Notes: generated from the sequence alone by a model not told the origin. A stretch of DNA of 64,000 nucleotides from Gillisia lutea (GCF_021568705.1 NZ_JAKGTH010000006.1:868001-932000); one strand, 5' to 3'; shown: positions 33,670 to 43,081, counted from the stretch's first letter. Translations and numbers: made by a program.

Positions 33670-35003
33670 TTTGGAATTAAAAATAATAAGATACATGAAA
33701 TTATTCCCCAAACATTGATCCATAATAGTTCCGCATATGCCCCGGAGGAGAATATGAGTGATTGCGGAAATAGGTTGAAAACCAGTAGGAACCCAAAAAC
33801 CAATCCACAGCATACACTCAAATAGAAACTTATTTTAGGAACCTTCATTTTCCAGAACAGGAAAACCGGGGTAAGGCCTATCACCATGGTACCACTAATT
33901 GTAGTAGCAGATAATATTTCGGCATTTAGAAACACCGGAATCGTACCTAATACTGCTACGATGATCATGGCAATCCTTCCGAATTTTACAGTTGGTTTTA
34001 TTTTAAGATCTACGGCCAGTAATTTAGAGGAAGATGAAAATGTTGAATCTAAGGTGGATGCTGCTGAAGTGATCATTATAAAGTTGATGACTAATAGAAT
34101 CACGACTCCAAAAGCTTTTCCAACTTCTACCGCAGCCTGCCCCTGCATTCCTTCTCTTTGAGCATACACTCCAATAATACTGAACAGCACAATGCAAATT
34201 CCCCCAAAAACGCCGGCCATTAAAAAACTTCGTAAAGTTGATTTCGGGCTGCTAATAAAGCCTCTGTCGGTTAGCACGGGGTCATGAAACGGATAACTAA
34301 AAGATTGGATAATGGCTGCAAATAGTAAATTCATTCCTGTTGCCATGGTCCAACTTCCCGAAGTTGCCACTTCTTTCACGCTAATCTCACCTACATTAAA
34401 AATATTCCATAGAATAATGCATAACAAAATAGCGAAAAGTCCCATTTGTATCACATCCGTAAAAATGGAACTGCTTAGTCCGCCTTTTAAAGCATATGCC
34501 AAGGTTAGTATAGTAAAAGCAATTATAGCCCAATAGAATGAAGAACTCCCCTGATCACCGAAATAGGTGCCAATTACAATGGTGTTAGACCATACTTCAT
34601 TGAATAATCGAATACTTATGAGAATAGAAAAAAGTGCTACCGCCCCCGTGCCAAATTTCGATACCAAAAATTGATGAATACTTGTAAAACTTCCTCGGGT
34701 TCTGATAAGGTAGATCAAAATTCCTGCTATGGCGAAGGAAAGATAATACCCTGCATAGGCCACTCCACCAACGATCCCAAACTCCAAGCCTAAATTCGCG
34801 GCATTGGTAATGCTTTTTGCAAAGATCCAGGAAATTATAAGGCTCCCGGTGAGCATAGCAGTATTAGGTACTTTGTTTTTATAAGAGGCTTTAAAGAATT
34901 GCTGGGCTGTTTTTGCTAAAGGAGAAAGAATTAGAAGCGCAATGCTGGAAAACAGCATTAACCACCATTGCCAAAAACTGGTTTCTAAGGAAAGTAACTC
35001 CAT
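33654..35003 (-). CDS. Sodium:solute symporter family protein
   Basis: 449 residues with about thirteen membrane segments, SLC5/SSS family. Landmarks include the early TAMLTGSLIISW, the VGGVAYAGYYLSFAIAG helix pair, and the unwound segment TSAASTLDSTFSSSSKLLA near residue 320. It would move a small solute with sodium across the inner membrane. It follows a SusC/SusD pair by 54 bases and is translationally coupled to the phosphoesterase-like gene, so its solute is probably the one handled by SusCD and this operon. The substrate is not readable from sequence. Confidence 0.88.
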   Translation of the reverse strand: MELLSLETSFWQWWLMLFSSIALLILSPLAKTAQQFFKASYKNKVPNTAMLTGSLIISWIFAKSITNAANLGLEFGIVGGVAYAGYYLSFAIAGILIYLIRTRGSFTSIHQFLVSKFGTGAVALFSILISIRLFNEVWSNTIVIGTYFGDQGSSSFYWAIIAFTILTLAYALKGGLSSSIFTDVIQMGLFAILLCIILWNIFNVGEISVKEVATSGSWTMATGMNLLFAAIIQSFSYPFHDPVLTDRGFISSPKSTLRSFLMAGVFGGICIVLFSIIGVYAQREGMQGQAAVEVGKAFGVVILLVINFIMITSAASTLDSTFSSSSKLLAVDLKIKPTVKFGRIAMIIVAVLGTIPVFLNAEILSATTISGTMVIGLTPVFLFWKMKVPKISFYLSVCCGLVFGFLLVFNLFPQSLIFSSGAYAELLWINVWGIISCILLFLIPKWINL

Positions 35004-35057
35004 TACTTCTTGAACTTTTTTAATGAAAGCACATAAGGCTCGAATATCATAATTTAC

Positions 35058-36512
35058 TTATTCGCTATCCCACCAAACGGGGAAATTAATACTGTTTTGA
35101 TCTGTGCTTCCGGCTGCAGCTTCATAGTTTTGTAAGTTAAGAGCTGCTTCCTCTGTTGGATAAGGTATTCTTATTGGGAATTGCCCCTCATTCAAACTAG
35201 CTGAAATCGCTTTTAAATTTGGAAAACCTGTGCGGCGGTACTCTATCCATCCCTCGTACCCGTTTATCATATTGGCTATCCATTTTTGAGTAATGATCTT
35301 TTCCAGATTATCTTCTGCACCTAATTCATAGGCAGCACTTGCCTTGAGGTAATTTGCAGGAAGAGGTGTGTGCCAGTACTCGAAGGCTTGGCTTACCCCA
35401 AGTTCATAGAGCCTTTTAGCATCAGCAGATATCAAATTCTTTTCTGCAGCTTCCGCCAGTAAAAGGTTGGTTTCCCAAGCGGTTAAGAAATTGGCATCCA
35501 GCATTGCTGTATTTTCTCTGAAAATTGTTCCAGCTCTCGAATAATCGGCGGGAGAAATGGAGGTTTGTGAAGCATCAATTCCATTTAATAATCCATTGAA
35601 AACCTCTGGATTATTATCTGTTGTACGGAATAGCACTCCAATTCGTGGATCATCAAGACCAGTTAGAATCTCTTCCATGGTTTCAGCCATCACAAAATTA
35701 TTGAAGTCGCCCACTCTAAGTTGCGCCATCCTGAAGCTATTGGGCTCCCCAGCTGTAAAATTAAAACTGGCATTTTGGGAATTCAATTGTATATAATTCG
35801 ACTGATTATATATTTCCTGCAATTGACCTGAAACATCCACCTTGGAGGAAATTCGCATTAGGTGCTTTATCTTTAAGGAATTTGCAAATTTTATCCACGC
35901 TTGAAGGTCGCCATCAAATAGGATGTCTCCTTCCAATTTAATAGCACCCTCATAATTTTCTAATGCGATAATTCCTTTGTTCAAATTATCTAAAATTCCT
36001 CCTTCGGCTAAATAAATATCTTCCTGAGGATCATATTTTGGAGTAGTTGTAAGTTCCTTTCCTTTGAAAGCTTCAGAATATGGTACATCTCCAAATAAAT
36101 CGGTAAGCGAAGCAGTTATGTATGCTTTCATTATTAAGGCAGGGCCTTCATACACTTTAAAAGCTTCGGTTTCGCGGGTCATATTTAAAATGATCTCGTT
36201 ATCTCGAAGATTGGTATATAGAACAGGCCATGGATTTCCTCCTAATTGTGGAGATTTAAGCGCATGCCGGTCAAATAGATTAAAATCGAGTGCGGTTAAA
36301 TATTGGCCTAATAAATTTCCGGCCACAAAACCTTCGTAAGACATTTGTTCCCCATAATCGTAGATTACTTGCCTAAGCAATAAGCCTGGCTGAACTGATA
36401 CGGGCGTATTAGGGTTGGTATTGATCTCTTCAAAATTTTTTGAGCAAGAAGTGAAGAGTGTAAGCCCAAATATTAGTATAAATGTATATTTTCTCATCTT
36501 GTTAGTATTCAA
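35058..36512 (-). CDS. SusD/RagB-like outer-membrane lipoprotein
   Basis: 484 residues. Lipoprotein signal with lipidated Cys near residue 23 (FGLTLFTSCSKNFEEIN), then a SusD-like helical body with the typical NTNPNTP start, DLFGDVPYSEAF near residue 140 and WIEYRRTGFPNL near residue 425. SusD proteins form the lid of a SusC channel and bind the ligand on the cell surface. A start at the second Met (36497) is equally possible. It is unusual that no glycanase, sulfatase or other polysaccharide gene accompanies the pair within this operon. Confidence 0.92.
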   Translation of the reverse strand: MNTNKMRKYTFILIFGLTLFTSCSKNFEEINTNPNTPVSVQPGLLLRQVIYDYGEQMSYEGFVAGNLLGQYLTALDFNLFDRHALKSPQLGGNPWPVLYTNLRDNEIILNMTRETEAFKVYEGPALIMKAYITASLTDLFGDVPYSEAFKGKELTTTPKYDPQEDIYLAEGGILDNLNKGIIALENYEGAIKLEGDILFDGDLQAWIKFANSLKIKHLMRISSKVDVSGQLQEIYNQSNYIQLNSQNASFNFTAGEPNSFRMAQLRVGDFNNFVMAETMEEILTGLDDPRIGVLFRTTDNNPEVFNGLLNGIDASQTSISPADYSRAGTIFRENTAMLDANFLTAWETNLLLAEAAEKNLISADAKRLYELGVSQAFEYWHTPLPANYLKASAAYELGAEDNLEKIITQKWIANMINGYEGWIEYRRTGFPNLKAISASLNEGQFPIRIPYPTEEAALNLQNYEAAAGSTDQNSINFPVWWDSE

Positions 36513-36538
36513 AAGTTTTGCTTCAGAATATGTTAGAG

Positions 36539-39500
36539 TTAAAAGTTTATACCCGCTTTAAATCCAATGCTTCGGGTGGTTGCATAAGACATATCTTCCA
36601 CTCCGCTTACAAATCCCTGCCCCTGAACTGCCAGTTGTTCAGGATCGAAATGAGGGATCTTACTAAATACGAATAAGTTTCGCCCTATTAAAGACACATT
36701 CATGGAGGCACCATTTTTCAATCCTAAGGCGCCGTCTTTTAAACTGAAATCATAGCCAAGTGCAAGTTGTCGTAATTTTAAATATGAAGCATCATAAGTA
36801 TTATTTGCCTCGTGATTCCTATCGTAATATTGACGATAGTAAGATTCGGCACTCACAGCTGTAGTGTTGGGGATGTAAATTGGATTGTTTGAAGTTCCTG
36901 AATTTACCACACCTTTTGGAACGATCCCTTCTTCAGGTCGAAGTTCGGTTTCTTTTAATTGGCCGCCCACTGCGGCTAGAGCCAAGGTTCGCGAGATCAA
37001 AATTCCGCCTTGTCGCCAATCGAATAAAAAGCTGAGGTCCCAGTTTTTATATTGAAACTGATTATTGAAGCCTAATATGAAATCGGGATTATAATTTCCT
37101 AATTTTTCAAGGTTGTTATCTGCAATATACCTCCCTTCAGAAGTGAGTATGAAGTCTCCCTTATCATTCTTCAAATATCCGGTGCCATAAAGGTCACCAA
37201 TCTCGCCTCCTTGTTCCACCTGCAGCCAGACCGTTTGATCGGGATTATCGTAAACTCTGGAATATGCCAGAGTTAACCGTCCGGCTTCCTGAGGTAATTC
37301 TGTTACTCTCGATGTGTTTTTGCTAAAGTTGAAAGTTGATTTCCATAGGAAATTGATAGTTTTTATTGGGGTGATTCCAGCGATGATCTCTATTCCCTGT
37401 GATCTCACTTTTCCTGCGTTTACCACCTGTTGCCTGTAACCTGAGGAGATGCCAATAGGTAAGGATAGAATCTGATCTTCGGTAAGGGCATTATAATAGG
37501 TAAAGTCAAAATTTAACCTGTCTTTAAAAAACCTTATATCGGCACCCACTTCGTAAGAAGTAGTCCGCTCCGGCCTTAGATTAGGATTTGAAATAGTATT
37601 TCCATCGCTAAAAGTAGGCTGTGAATTATAGGGGGTTTGCGCTACAAAAGCTCCGGTAGTTTGATACGGATTGGTATCATTACCTACCTGTGCCCAACTT
37701 GCCCTTGCCTGAAAGTATGAGAACACTTTTGGTAAGGCTACTACATTAGAAAGGATAAAACTTCCCGAAACCGACGGATAAAAGAAGGAGACATTTGCAA
37801 CAGAGGTAGGGGAGGCCAACGCACTGGACCAATCGTTTCTCCCGGTAATATCTAGAAAGAGGAAATTTTTGTACCCGAGTTTAGCAATTCCATACAGGCT
37901 GTTAATACGTTTACGCGATTCAAATTCAAATACTTCAATAGGAGAAGCTGCATTAGAAAGTTTAAAGATTCCCGGCTGTGCCAAAGTGGTGGTTTGTGCT
38001 TGAGAAGTTGAAGCTTTTTGATCCAATCTACTTCCTCCAAAGGAAAGATCAGTTGAAAAATTCCCGAAGGAATTGTAGTAGTTTAAAAGGAAATCGGTGT
38101 TGATCTCTCTAAAGAAAACATCATGCTCGGCATAGGCTCCATTTTTAAATCGGTTGGAACTGAAAGCTCTTTTCAGCTGCCTTTTTTCATTAGAATAATC
38201 CATTCCTGAGCGAAGGCTTAAGCTAAGATGTTCATTAAACTGCTGAGTAACCGCGATATTTCCAAATATCCTGTCCCTATTAAAGGAATTGGTGTTTTCT
38301 TTTAATATGAAATAAGGATTATCAAAATAAGTATAATTATAGGAATATTGCTGCACTCCTTCTAAGCCGGGTTGCCAGTAATCTTTAAGGTTTTTGATAT
38401 TCAATGATCGGGGTCCCCAGGCTACCAGAGAATAATTCACGTTCTCGGAACCGTAGCCGTTAGAAGGCCTGTTGTCGCTTCCGGAATTCACATAATTAAT
38501 ACTCGCGTTAACCTTAAGTTTGTCTATTGGCCGAAAGTGGAGTTTTGCAGCGACTGTTTGCCTGTTCAGGTTAACGCCCGGAATAATGGATTCACTTCTA
38601 AGATCAGTGAAAGATAACCTGTAGTTCCCTGTATTGAAACCTGAGGAGATAGCCACATTGTTAATGGTAGTAATTCCGGTTTGATAAAAATCTTTCAAAT
38701 TATCGGGATGGGAATTAAAGGGAGTAGGAGTAATTGGCAGTCCTCCGTGTACCGATGTATCTCCTCCGCGAACTACAGTTCCATCGGCCAAGCTTACTGG
38801 GCTGTCAAACTGTGGAATAAGAATTTCCTGATCCAATCTCGGGCCCCAGCTATAGGTGATAAGATCATTCACGCCGCCACCTAAGCCGTTCACAAAAGCG
38901 AATTCTCCTGAGTTACCCTGTCCGTATTTATTTTGAAATTCAGGTAATTGAAAGGGAGAATCTACAAACAGGCTAGTGTTAATGCTAATTCCAAGGTCTT
39001 TTGTTTTCGTGCCATCTTTGGTGTTTATTATGATAACGCCATTCGAAGCTCGGGATCCGTATAATGCGGCTGCATTGGCTCCTTTTAACACAGACACCGA
39101 AGCGATGTCATCGGGATTCACTTCCATCGCACCATTCCCAAAATCTATTTCCTGAAATCCGGCAGCAGCTTCATTTGTAAAGTTAAGCACCGAATTATTA
39201 TTGATGGGAGTTCCATCTACAATGAATAAAGGGTTGTTGTTAGAGAAAGAAGCTTCTCCACGAATTGTGATCTTAGAACTGGATCCGGTACCTGTTGCTC
39301 CCTGGCTAATTGTGACTCCTGCTAATTTTCCGCTGAGATTATCCAGGAAATTTACCGCTTTTACTCTTGATATTTCTTTCTCCTGTATCTTTTGTACAGC
39401 ATACCCCAGTTCTTTAGTCTCCCGTTTAACTCCTAAAGCCGTTATTACCACTTCATTTAAACCGGTAGCCGAAATAGAAAGTGTTATATCGAGGGTCCAG

Positions 39501-39757
39501 CGTCCGTCTATTTCAATGAGTTTGGTCTCAAAGCCCAAGGAGGAGAATTCTAGAGTCCCCGTTGAGGTGGGAATAGACAATTCATAAACTCCATTCTCAT
39601 TGGAAATAGTTCCCAAAGAGGTGTTTTTCAGAATTACACTTACAAAAGGAATAGCTGTTCCCGCGGCATCGGTAACTCTTCCATTAATAATATGTTGAGA
39701 GAAAACATTTATGAATGCGAAAAAACAGAAGCTAAGGCAGAGGTAGAATTTCTTCAT
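36539..39757 (-). CDS. SusC/RagA-type TonB-linked outer membrane transporter
   Basis: 1072 residues, full length. Signal peptide at 1-20 (ends FINVFSQ), a carboxypeptidase-like beta-sandwich with INGRVTDAAGTAIPFVSVIL (23-42), a plug domain with VTISQGATGTGSSSKITIRG and LFIVDGTPINNN near residues 150-190, then a 22-strand barrel ending in an aromatic residue (GFKAGINF). It imports a ligand with energy from TonB together with the SusD downstream. It lies 22 bases from the ArsS gene in the same operon, which is why its cargo may be an arsenic compound or the sugar part of one; this is inference. Confidence 0.94.
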   Translation of the reverse strand: MKKFYLCLSFCFFAFINVFSQHIINGRVTDAAGTAIPFVSVILKNTSLGTISNENGVYELSIPTSTGTLEFSSLGFETKLIEIDGRWTLDITLSISATGLNEVVITALGVKRETKELGYAVQKIQEKEISRVKAVNFLDNLSGKLAGVTISQGATGTGSSSKITIRGEASFSNNNPLFIVDGTPINNNSVLNFTNEAAAGFQEIDFGNGAMEVNPDDIASVSVLKGANAAALYGSRASNGVIIINTKDGTKTKDLGISINTSLFVDSPFQLPEFQNKYGQGNSGEFAFVNGLGGGVNDLITYSWGPRLDQEILIPQFDSPVSLADGTVVRGGDTSVHGGLPITPTPFNSHPDNLKDFYQTGITTINNVAISSGFNTGNYRLSFTDLRSESIIPGVNLNRQTVAAKLHFRPIDKLKVNASINYVNSGSDNRPSNGYGSENVNYSLVAWGPRSLNIKNLKDYWQPGLEGVQQYSYNYTYFDNPYFILKENTNSFNRDRIFGNIAVTQQFNEHLSLSLRSGMDYSNEKRQLKRAFSSNRFKNGAYAEHDVFFREINTDFLLNYYNSFGNFSTDLSFGGSRLDQKASTSQAQTTTLAQPGIFKLSNAASPIEVFEFESRKRINSLYGIAKLGYKNFLFLDITGRNDWSSALASPTSVANVSFFYPSVSGSFILSNVVALPKVFSYFQARASWAQVGNDTNPYQTTGAFVAQTPYNSQPTFSDGNTISNPNLRPERTTSYEVGADIRFFKDRLNFDFTYYNALTEDQILSLPIGISSGYRQQVVNAGKVRSQGIEIIAGITPIKTINFLWKSTFNFSKNTSRVTELPQEAGRLTLAYSRVYDNPDQTVWLQVEQGGEIGDLYGTGYLKNDKGDFILTSEGRYIADNNLEKLGNYNPDFILGFNNQFQYKNWDLSFLFDWRQGGILISRTLALAAVGGQLKETELRPEEGIVPKGVVNSGTSNNPIYIPNTTAVSAESYYRQYYDRNHEANNTYDASYLKLRQLALGYDFSLKDGALGLKNGASMNVSLIGRNLFVFSKIPHFDPEQLAVQGQGFVSGVEDMSYATTRSIGFKAGINF

Positions 39758-39779
39758 TCGTTAATTAAAGGTGAGGGGA

Positions 39780-40838
39780 TTAAGCAACAGAGCCCTGACA
39801 GCTACTTCCTGCACCGGCGGTACAACCATAGCAATGTTGAGAGATAATTATATCTCTGTCATTTAATAAGTCTTCATTATACTGGCTGATGTGTTTAACT
39901 TTACTGGCAACCTTCAGTTCCAGCATTTGGTTAAAGTCACAATCGTATAACCAGCCATCCCAACTTATAGAAATGGTATTGGTGCACATCACGTTCTCCA
40001 CCGCAGTTGGGTTATAGGCATCTACAAGAGCATACATATAATCTTCATAATTCTCGGAAGCAATTAAATATTCCAAAAATCTGCTAATCGGAAGATTGGT
40101 AATAGCGAAAAGGTTATTGAAGTCTATGTTGAAGTCTTCTTTTAGAGCAACTTTAAAATCGTTTTCCAATAAATTTTGATCTGTTGGAAGAAATGCTCCT
40201 GAAGGGTTATATACCAAATCTAATTTTAAACCTGTGCCTTCCTGAGAATAACCTACTGCGTTTAGCATTTGGAGCGCTTTAATAGATTTGTCGAACACAC
40301 CATCCCCACGTTGTTTGTCGGTTTTATCACGTTTATAGAAAGGAAGGGAAGAAACTACATGCACTTTGTGCTTTTTAAAGAATTCTGGCAGGTCGTGATA
40401 TTTTTTGTTGGCTAAAATGATGGTAAGGTTAGAGCGAACAATAAAATCTTTGATTCCTGCTTTAGAGGCCTCTTCAACGAACCATCTGAAATTAGGATTC
40501 ATTTCAGGGGCTCCTCCCGTAAGATCCAGGGTGTGGGCACCAGTAGTTCTAATTACTTCCAAACATTGCAGCATGGTTTCCTTGGTCATGATCTCTTTCC
40601 TATCTGGTCCAGCATCTACATGGCAGTGAGAGCACACCTGATTGCACATATACCCTAAATTTAGTTGGAGTATCTCCAATTTTTTAGGCTTTAAGGGGAA
40701 GTGGTTGGTTTGGGCAATTTTGTCCTTAAAAAGAGGAAGTTTTCCTTTTTTAAAGACACCATTACTTAGAAATTCAAGTTGATTGGCCGGGCTGGAAAGA
40801 TCATCTTTCCTTGCGGCCAAGGATTTTAATAATGCCAT
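39780..40838 (-). CDS. arsS: Radical SAM protein ArsS (arsenosugar biosynthesis)
   Basis: 352 residues. The radical SAM cluster motif is C65/C69/C72 in YMCNQVCSHCHVDAGP, followed by the SAM-binding TGGAPEMNP. The C-terminal domain is Cys-rich, ending HCYGCTAGAGSSCQG (C336, C339, C347), as in the TIGR04167 family. ArsS is reported to attach a 5'-deoxyadenosyl group from SAM to dimethylarsenic, giving the precursor of arsenosugars. The enzyme acts in the cytoplasm. It is second in the operon, 60 bases after the AhpD-like gene. No arsM methyltransferase is found in this window, so dimethylarsenic must come from elsewhere. Confidence 0.9.
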   Translation of the reverse strand: MALLKSLAARKDDLSSPANQLEFLSNGVFKKGKLPLFKDKIAQTNHFPLKPKKLEILQLNLGYMCNQVCSHCHVDAGPDRKEIMTKETMLQCLEVIRTTGAHTLDLTGGAPEMNPNFRWFVEEASKAGIKDFIVRSNLTIILANKKYHDLPEFFKKHKVHVVSSLPFYKRDKTDKQRGDGVFDKSIKALQMLNAVGYSQEGTGLKLDLVYNPSGAFLPTDQNLLENDFKVALKEDFNIDFNNLFAITNLPISRFLEYLIASENYEDYMYALVDAYNPTAVENVMCTNTISISWDGWLYDCDFNQMLELKVASKVKHISQYNEDLLNDRDIIISQHCYGCTAGAGSSCQGSVA

Positions 40839-40898
40839 AACAGGTGTACTTCAATAATTATAATTTTTAATCATATATGCAGGTTGATTAAAAATTAA

Positions 40899-41234
40899 TT
40901 ACATGCTTAATTTCTCGTACTTATTCATCATTTGCACTCCATGTACCAGGGTTGCTCCACTTTTAATTGCAGCTCCTACATGAACTGCTTCCATCATCTC
41001 TTCTTTTTCAATTCCTCTTTGCAATCCGTCTTTTGTATAAGCATCTATACAATATGGGCACTGCACAACATGAGAAACCGCTAATGCGATCAAGGATTTT
41101 TCCCTTGCGGAAAGAGCACCTTCTTCGAAGACTTTTCCGTAGTAATCAAAAAATTTCGCACCAAGTTCTTCGTTCCATTCAGAGATATTTCCAAATTTTC
41201 TTAAATCGGCTGGATCATAATAGGTTTTAGACAT
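40899..41234 (-). CDS. AhpD-like arsenosugar-associated CxxC protein
   Basis: 111 residues of the carboxymuconolactone decarboxylase/AhpD fold. The redox pair is C59/C62 in VVQCPYCIDAY, with the following conserved His and LVHG region near residue 100. This is the TIGR04169 subfamily, which co-occurs with ArsS and is annotated as peroxidase-like. It may reduce an arsenical or protect the radical SAM step; this has not been shown. It is the first gene of the operon. No -7 box was recognised in its upstream region. Confidence 0.9.
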   Translation of the reverse strand: MSKTYYDPADLRKFGNISEWNEELGAKFFDYYGKVFEEGALSAREKSLIALAVSHVVQCPYCIDAYTKDGLQRGIEKEEMMEAVHVGAAIKSGATLVHGVQMMNKYEKLSM

Positions 41235-41480
41235 GATAAGTAGATTATACTTAAGCTGTAATCGAATAAGTTTATGAATACTTACGAAATTCGCTTAATA
41301 AAGGTTTTATAAAATAATTTAAACATTAATATGAAAGCCCTATTACAGATCAAAACTCATTAAAGAAATTGATGTAATAGCATCTTCCAGAATTGTAAAG
41401 ATAGGAATAGACTTCAACTTTATCCATGATGAGGATCTAAGGTTGAAAGAAAAGGATGAAGCTACTTAAACAGAAATTTT

Positions 41481-41513
41481 GAAATTCTTTGAGTAAAGAA
41501 AGTGTTCTCAAAG
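41481..41513 (-). terminator. AT-rich hairpin after the 35-codon gene
   Basis: Inverted repeat around 41481-41513: GAAATTCTTTGAG facing CTCAAAGAATTT with a loop of about 13 bases; the arms are perfect over 12 bp. It follows the small gene stop and resembles a weak terminator or an RNA hairpin. Confidence 0.45.
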
Positions 41514-41517
41514 AATT

Positions 41518-41625
41518 TTAGCAATTCTTGCATTTGGGAAGTTTGGACCCTCGAATTAAGAGAGAAATTCCGACAAGGAGAACCAGCATAATTTCAAAAC
41601 CGTAAAAAAGATATAATATGGTCAT
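41518..41625 (-). CDS. Candidate 35-residue membrane peptide with C-terminal CxxC
   Basis: The minus-strand frame reads MTILYLFYGFEIMLVLLVG, then SLLIRGSKLPKCKNC and a TAA stop. It has one membrane helix, a positive juxtamembrane segment and a terminal CKNC pair. The upstream bases are A/T-rich as before most genes here, and a perfect 12-bp inverted repeat follows the stop. It lies 283 bases before the AhpD-like gene, on the same strand. There is no homology evidence; a chance frame of this size is possible. Confidence 0.35.
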   Translation of the reverse strand: MTILYLFYGFEIMLVLLVGISLLIRGSKLPKCKNC

Positions 41626-41807
41626 AATTAAAAATTAATTAAATGCTCCTAAACTGTCACATTGCTAGCTATAAGTTTAGAATGGTAAAGATGATCCATT
41701 CTAAAGGAAGTTCTTAGCCCGTATCCAATTTAAAATATGACAAAGCGTTAATTTTTTAACATTCTTTATTTAATTCTCAGGAATAATATATATTAGGTGC
41801 CTTAAGG

Positions 41808-41821
41808 TTATACACGTATAA
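41808..41821. promoter_or_regulatory. Dyad before the AraC-family gene
   Basis: TTATAC (41808-41813) and GTATAA (41816-41821) form a perfect inverted repeat with a 2-base centre, 134 bases upstream of the regulator start. It may be an operator, but AT-rich dyads also arise by chance. Confidence 0.25.
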
Positions 41822-41955
41822 AGTACATTCTTAGTCTGGAAAATCATGATTCTGCTGTCCCTACCTCAGACGATTTTTTATTTATTAGCTGAAATGTTTC
41901 GTTTATTTGTACGCACAATAGCAAAAGGATATTAGTATTTTGAGGGAATATATTT

Positions 41956-42975
41956 ATGAGAATTGATGTTAAAACGTTACCTGTTAATGAGATAATACAG
42001 GATATAGCGGAAAATTTAAATGCACCTATACATGATGGAAGCGGAGAACTTTCAATTAAAATACCGGAGGAAATAGGCGAGGGTTATGTAAGAGCTTCCG
42101 GCTTTGATTCGGGTATTGGGATTATTTCCTACAATTGCAAATTCTATAAAGATGTAGAGATACATTTTTCATTAGATACCGTCCATCCTTTAAAATTCAT
42201 TTTTTGTTCTGAAGGGAGTGTAGCCCATTCATTTCAGCAAAGTGAAGATCTTCATACTATCGAAACCTACCAGAACATCATTGTTTCCAGTAGTGGTTAT
42301 AACGGTCATGTATTATATTTTAAAGCCAATGTTAGAACACATGTTTCCAGTCTGGAAATCATAAGGTCTACTTTTTCTCATCGTAGTAACTACGATTTTA
42401 AAGATCTTGACCCTACCCTTAAGGAACTTTTTAAAGATGCGGTTTCAAAGCAGCAGTTCTTTTATCAGGGAAATTACAGTATAAAAGCTGCAGATCTAAT
42501 GGATGAGATGGATACTAAAGATTTTACCGGCTTTCTAAGGTCCCTATATTTAGAAGGTAAATCTTTTCAGATGTTGGTTATTCAAATAGATCAATATCAG
42601 GATGATGAATCGGAGGATAAGTTGCCGAAGATTTTAAGAAAATCTGATATTCAAAAAGTGGACTATGTTACAAAGCGAATAATTGGCGATATGGGAAGCA
42701 ATTTAACGGTAGAGAGGCTCGCCAAAGAAGCTGGTACCAATGTAAACAAGTTGCAGGAAGGCTTTAAATATGTGTATGATCTTACCGTGAACAAGTACAT
42801 TCAGCATGTAAAGCTGGAAGCCGCCAAGGATATGATGATGAATACCGAAAAGAATATATCCGAAATAGTAGTAGCCATAGGCTTGAATAATCGCAGCTAT
42901 TTTTCTAAGATCTTCAAGGAAAAATATGGGGTTAATCCTAAATACTTTCTTAAAACACGGAAGAATGACATTTAA
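41956..42975 (+). CDS. AraC-family transcriptional regulator
   Basis: 339 residues. The C-terminal 100 residues form the double helix-turn-helix: NLTVERLAKEAGTNVNKLQE (first) and ISEIVVAIGLNNRSYFSKIF (second), followed by GVNPKYFLKTR. The N-terminal 220 residues are a sensing domain without a recognised ligand motif. It is encoded alone, upstream of a sensor kinase gene (106-base gap) and facing away from the arsenosugar-type operon. Regulation of that operon is possible but not shown. Confidence 0.9.
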   Translation: MRIDVKTLPVNEIIQDIAENLNAPIHDGSGELSIKIPEEIGEGYVRASGFDSGIGIISYNCKFYKDVEIHFSLDTVHPLKFIFCSEGSVAHSFQQSEDLHTIETYQNIIVSSSGYNGHVLYFKANVRTHVSSLEIIRSTFSHRSNYDFKDLDPTLKELFKDAVSKQQFFYQGNYSIKAADLMDEMDTKDFTGFLRSLYLEGKSFQMLVIQIDQYQDDESEDKLPKILRKSDIQKVDYVTKRIIGDMGSNLTVERLAKEAGTNVNKLQEGFKYVYDLTVNKYIQHVKLEAAKDMMMNTEKNISEIVVAIGLNNRSYFSKIFKEKYGVNPKYFLKTRKNDI

Positions 42976-43081
42976 GGTTGCTTGAAAGAGCTATTTTCAA
43001 ACAACAACCACTCTACAGTATGTTTAAGGTGTAAATATCTTACCAGAATGTACTTGTAAAGTAAGATGATCTTATAAAAAT

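Larger units (their letters stand above)
41235..41955. other. 720-base intergenic region between the arsenosugar-type operon and the AraC gene
   Basis: It holds one candidate 35-codon gene on the minus strand (41518-41625) with a hairpin after it, and a dyad before the AraC gene (41808-41821). On the plus strand a frame at about 41340-41478 without a start reads like ordinary protein (SRIVKIGIDFNFIHDEDL) and may be a gene remnant. Nothing else was recognised. Confidence 0.5.

Noticed and set aside
33670-33813. Longer start of the phosphoesterase-like gene
   Set aside because: The extra 48 residues are read from the symporter coding sequence in another frame and are not like the family.
35058-39757. 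SusC/SusD pair as part of a polysaccharide utilisation locus
   Set aside because: No glycanase, sulfatase, or hybrid regulator is in the same operon; the flanking genes are of the arsenosugar type. The GH113-like gene is on the opposite strand 6 kb away.
41340-41478. Protein-like plus-strand frame without a start codon
   Set aside because: Too short, preceded by a stop, no recognisable family; at most a remnant.
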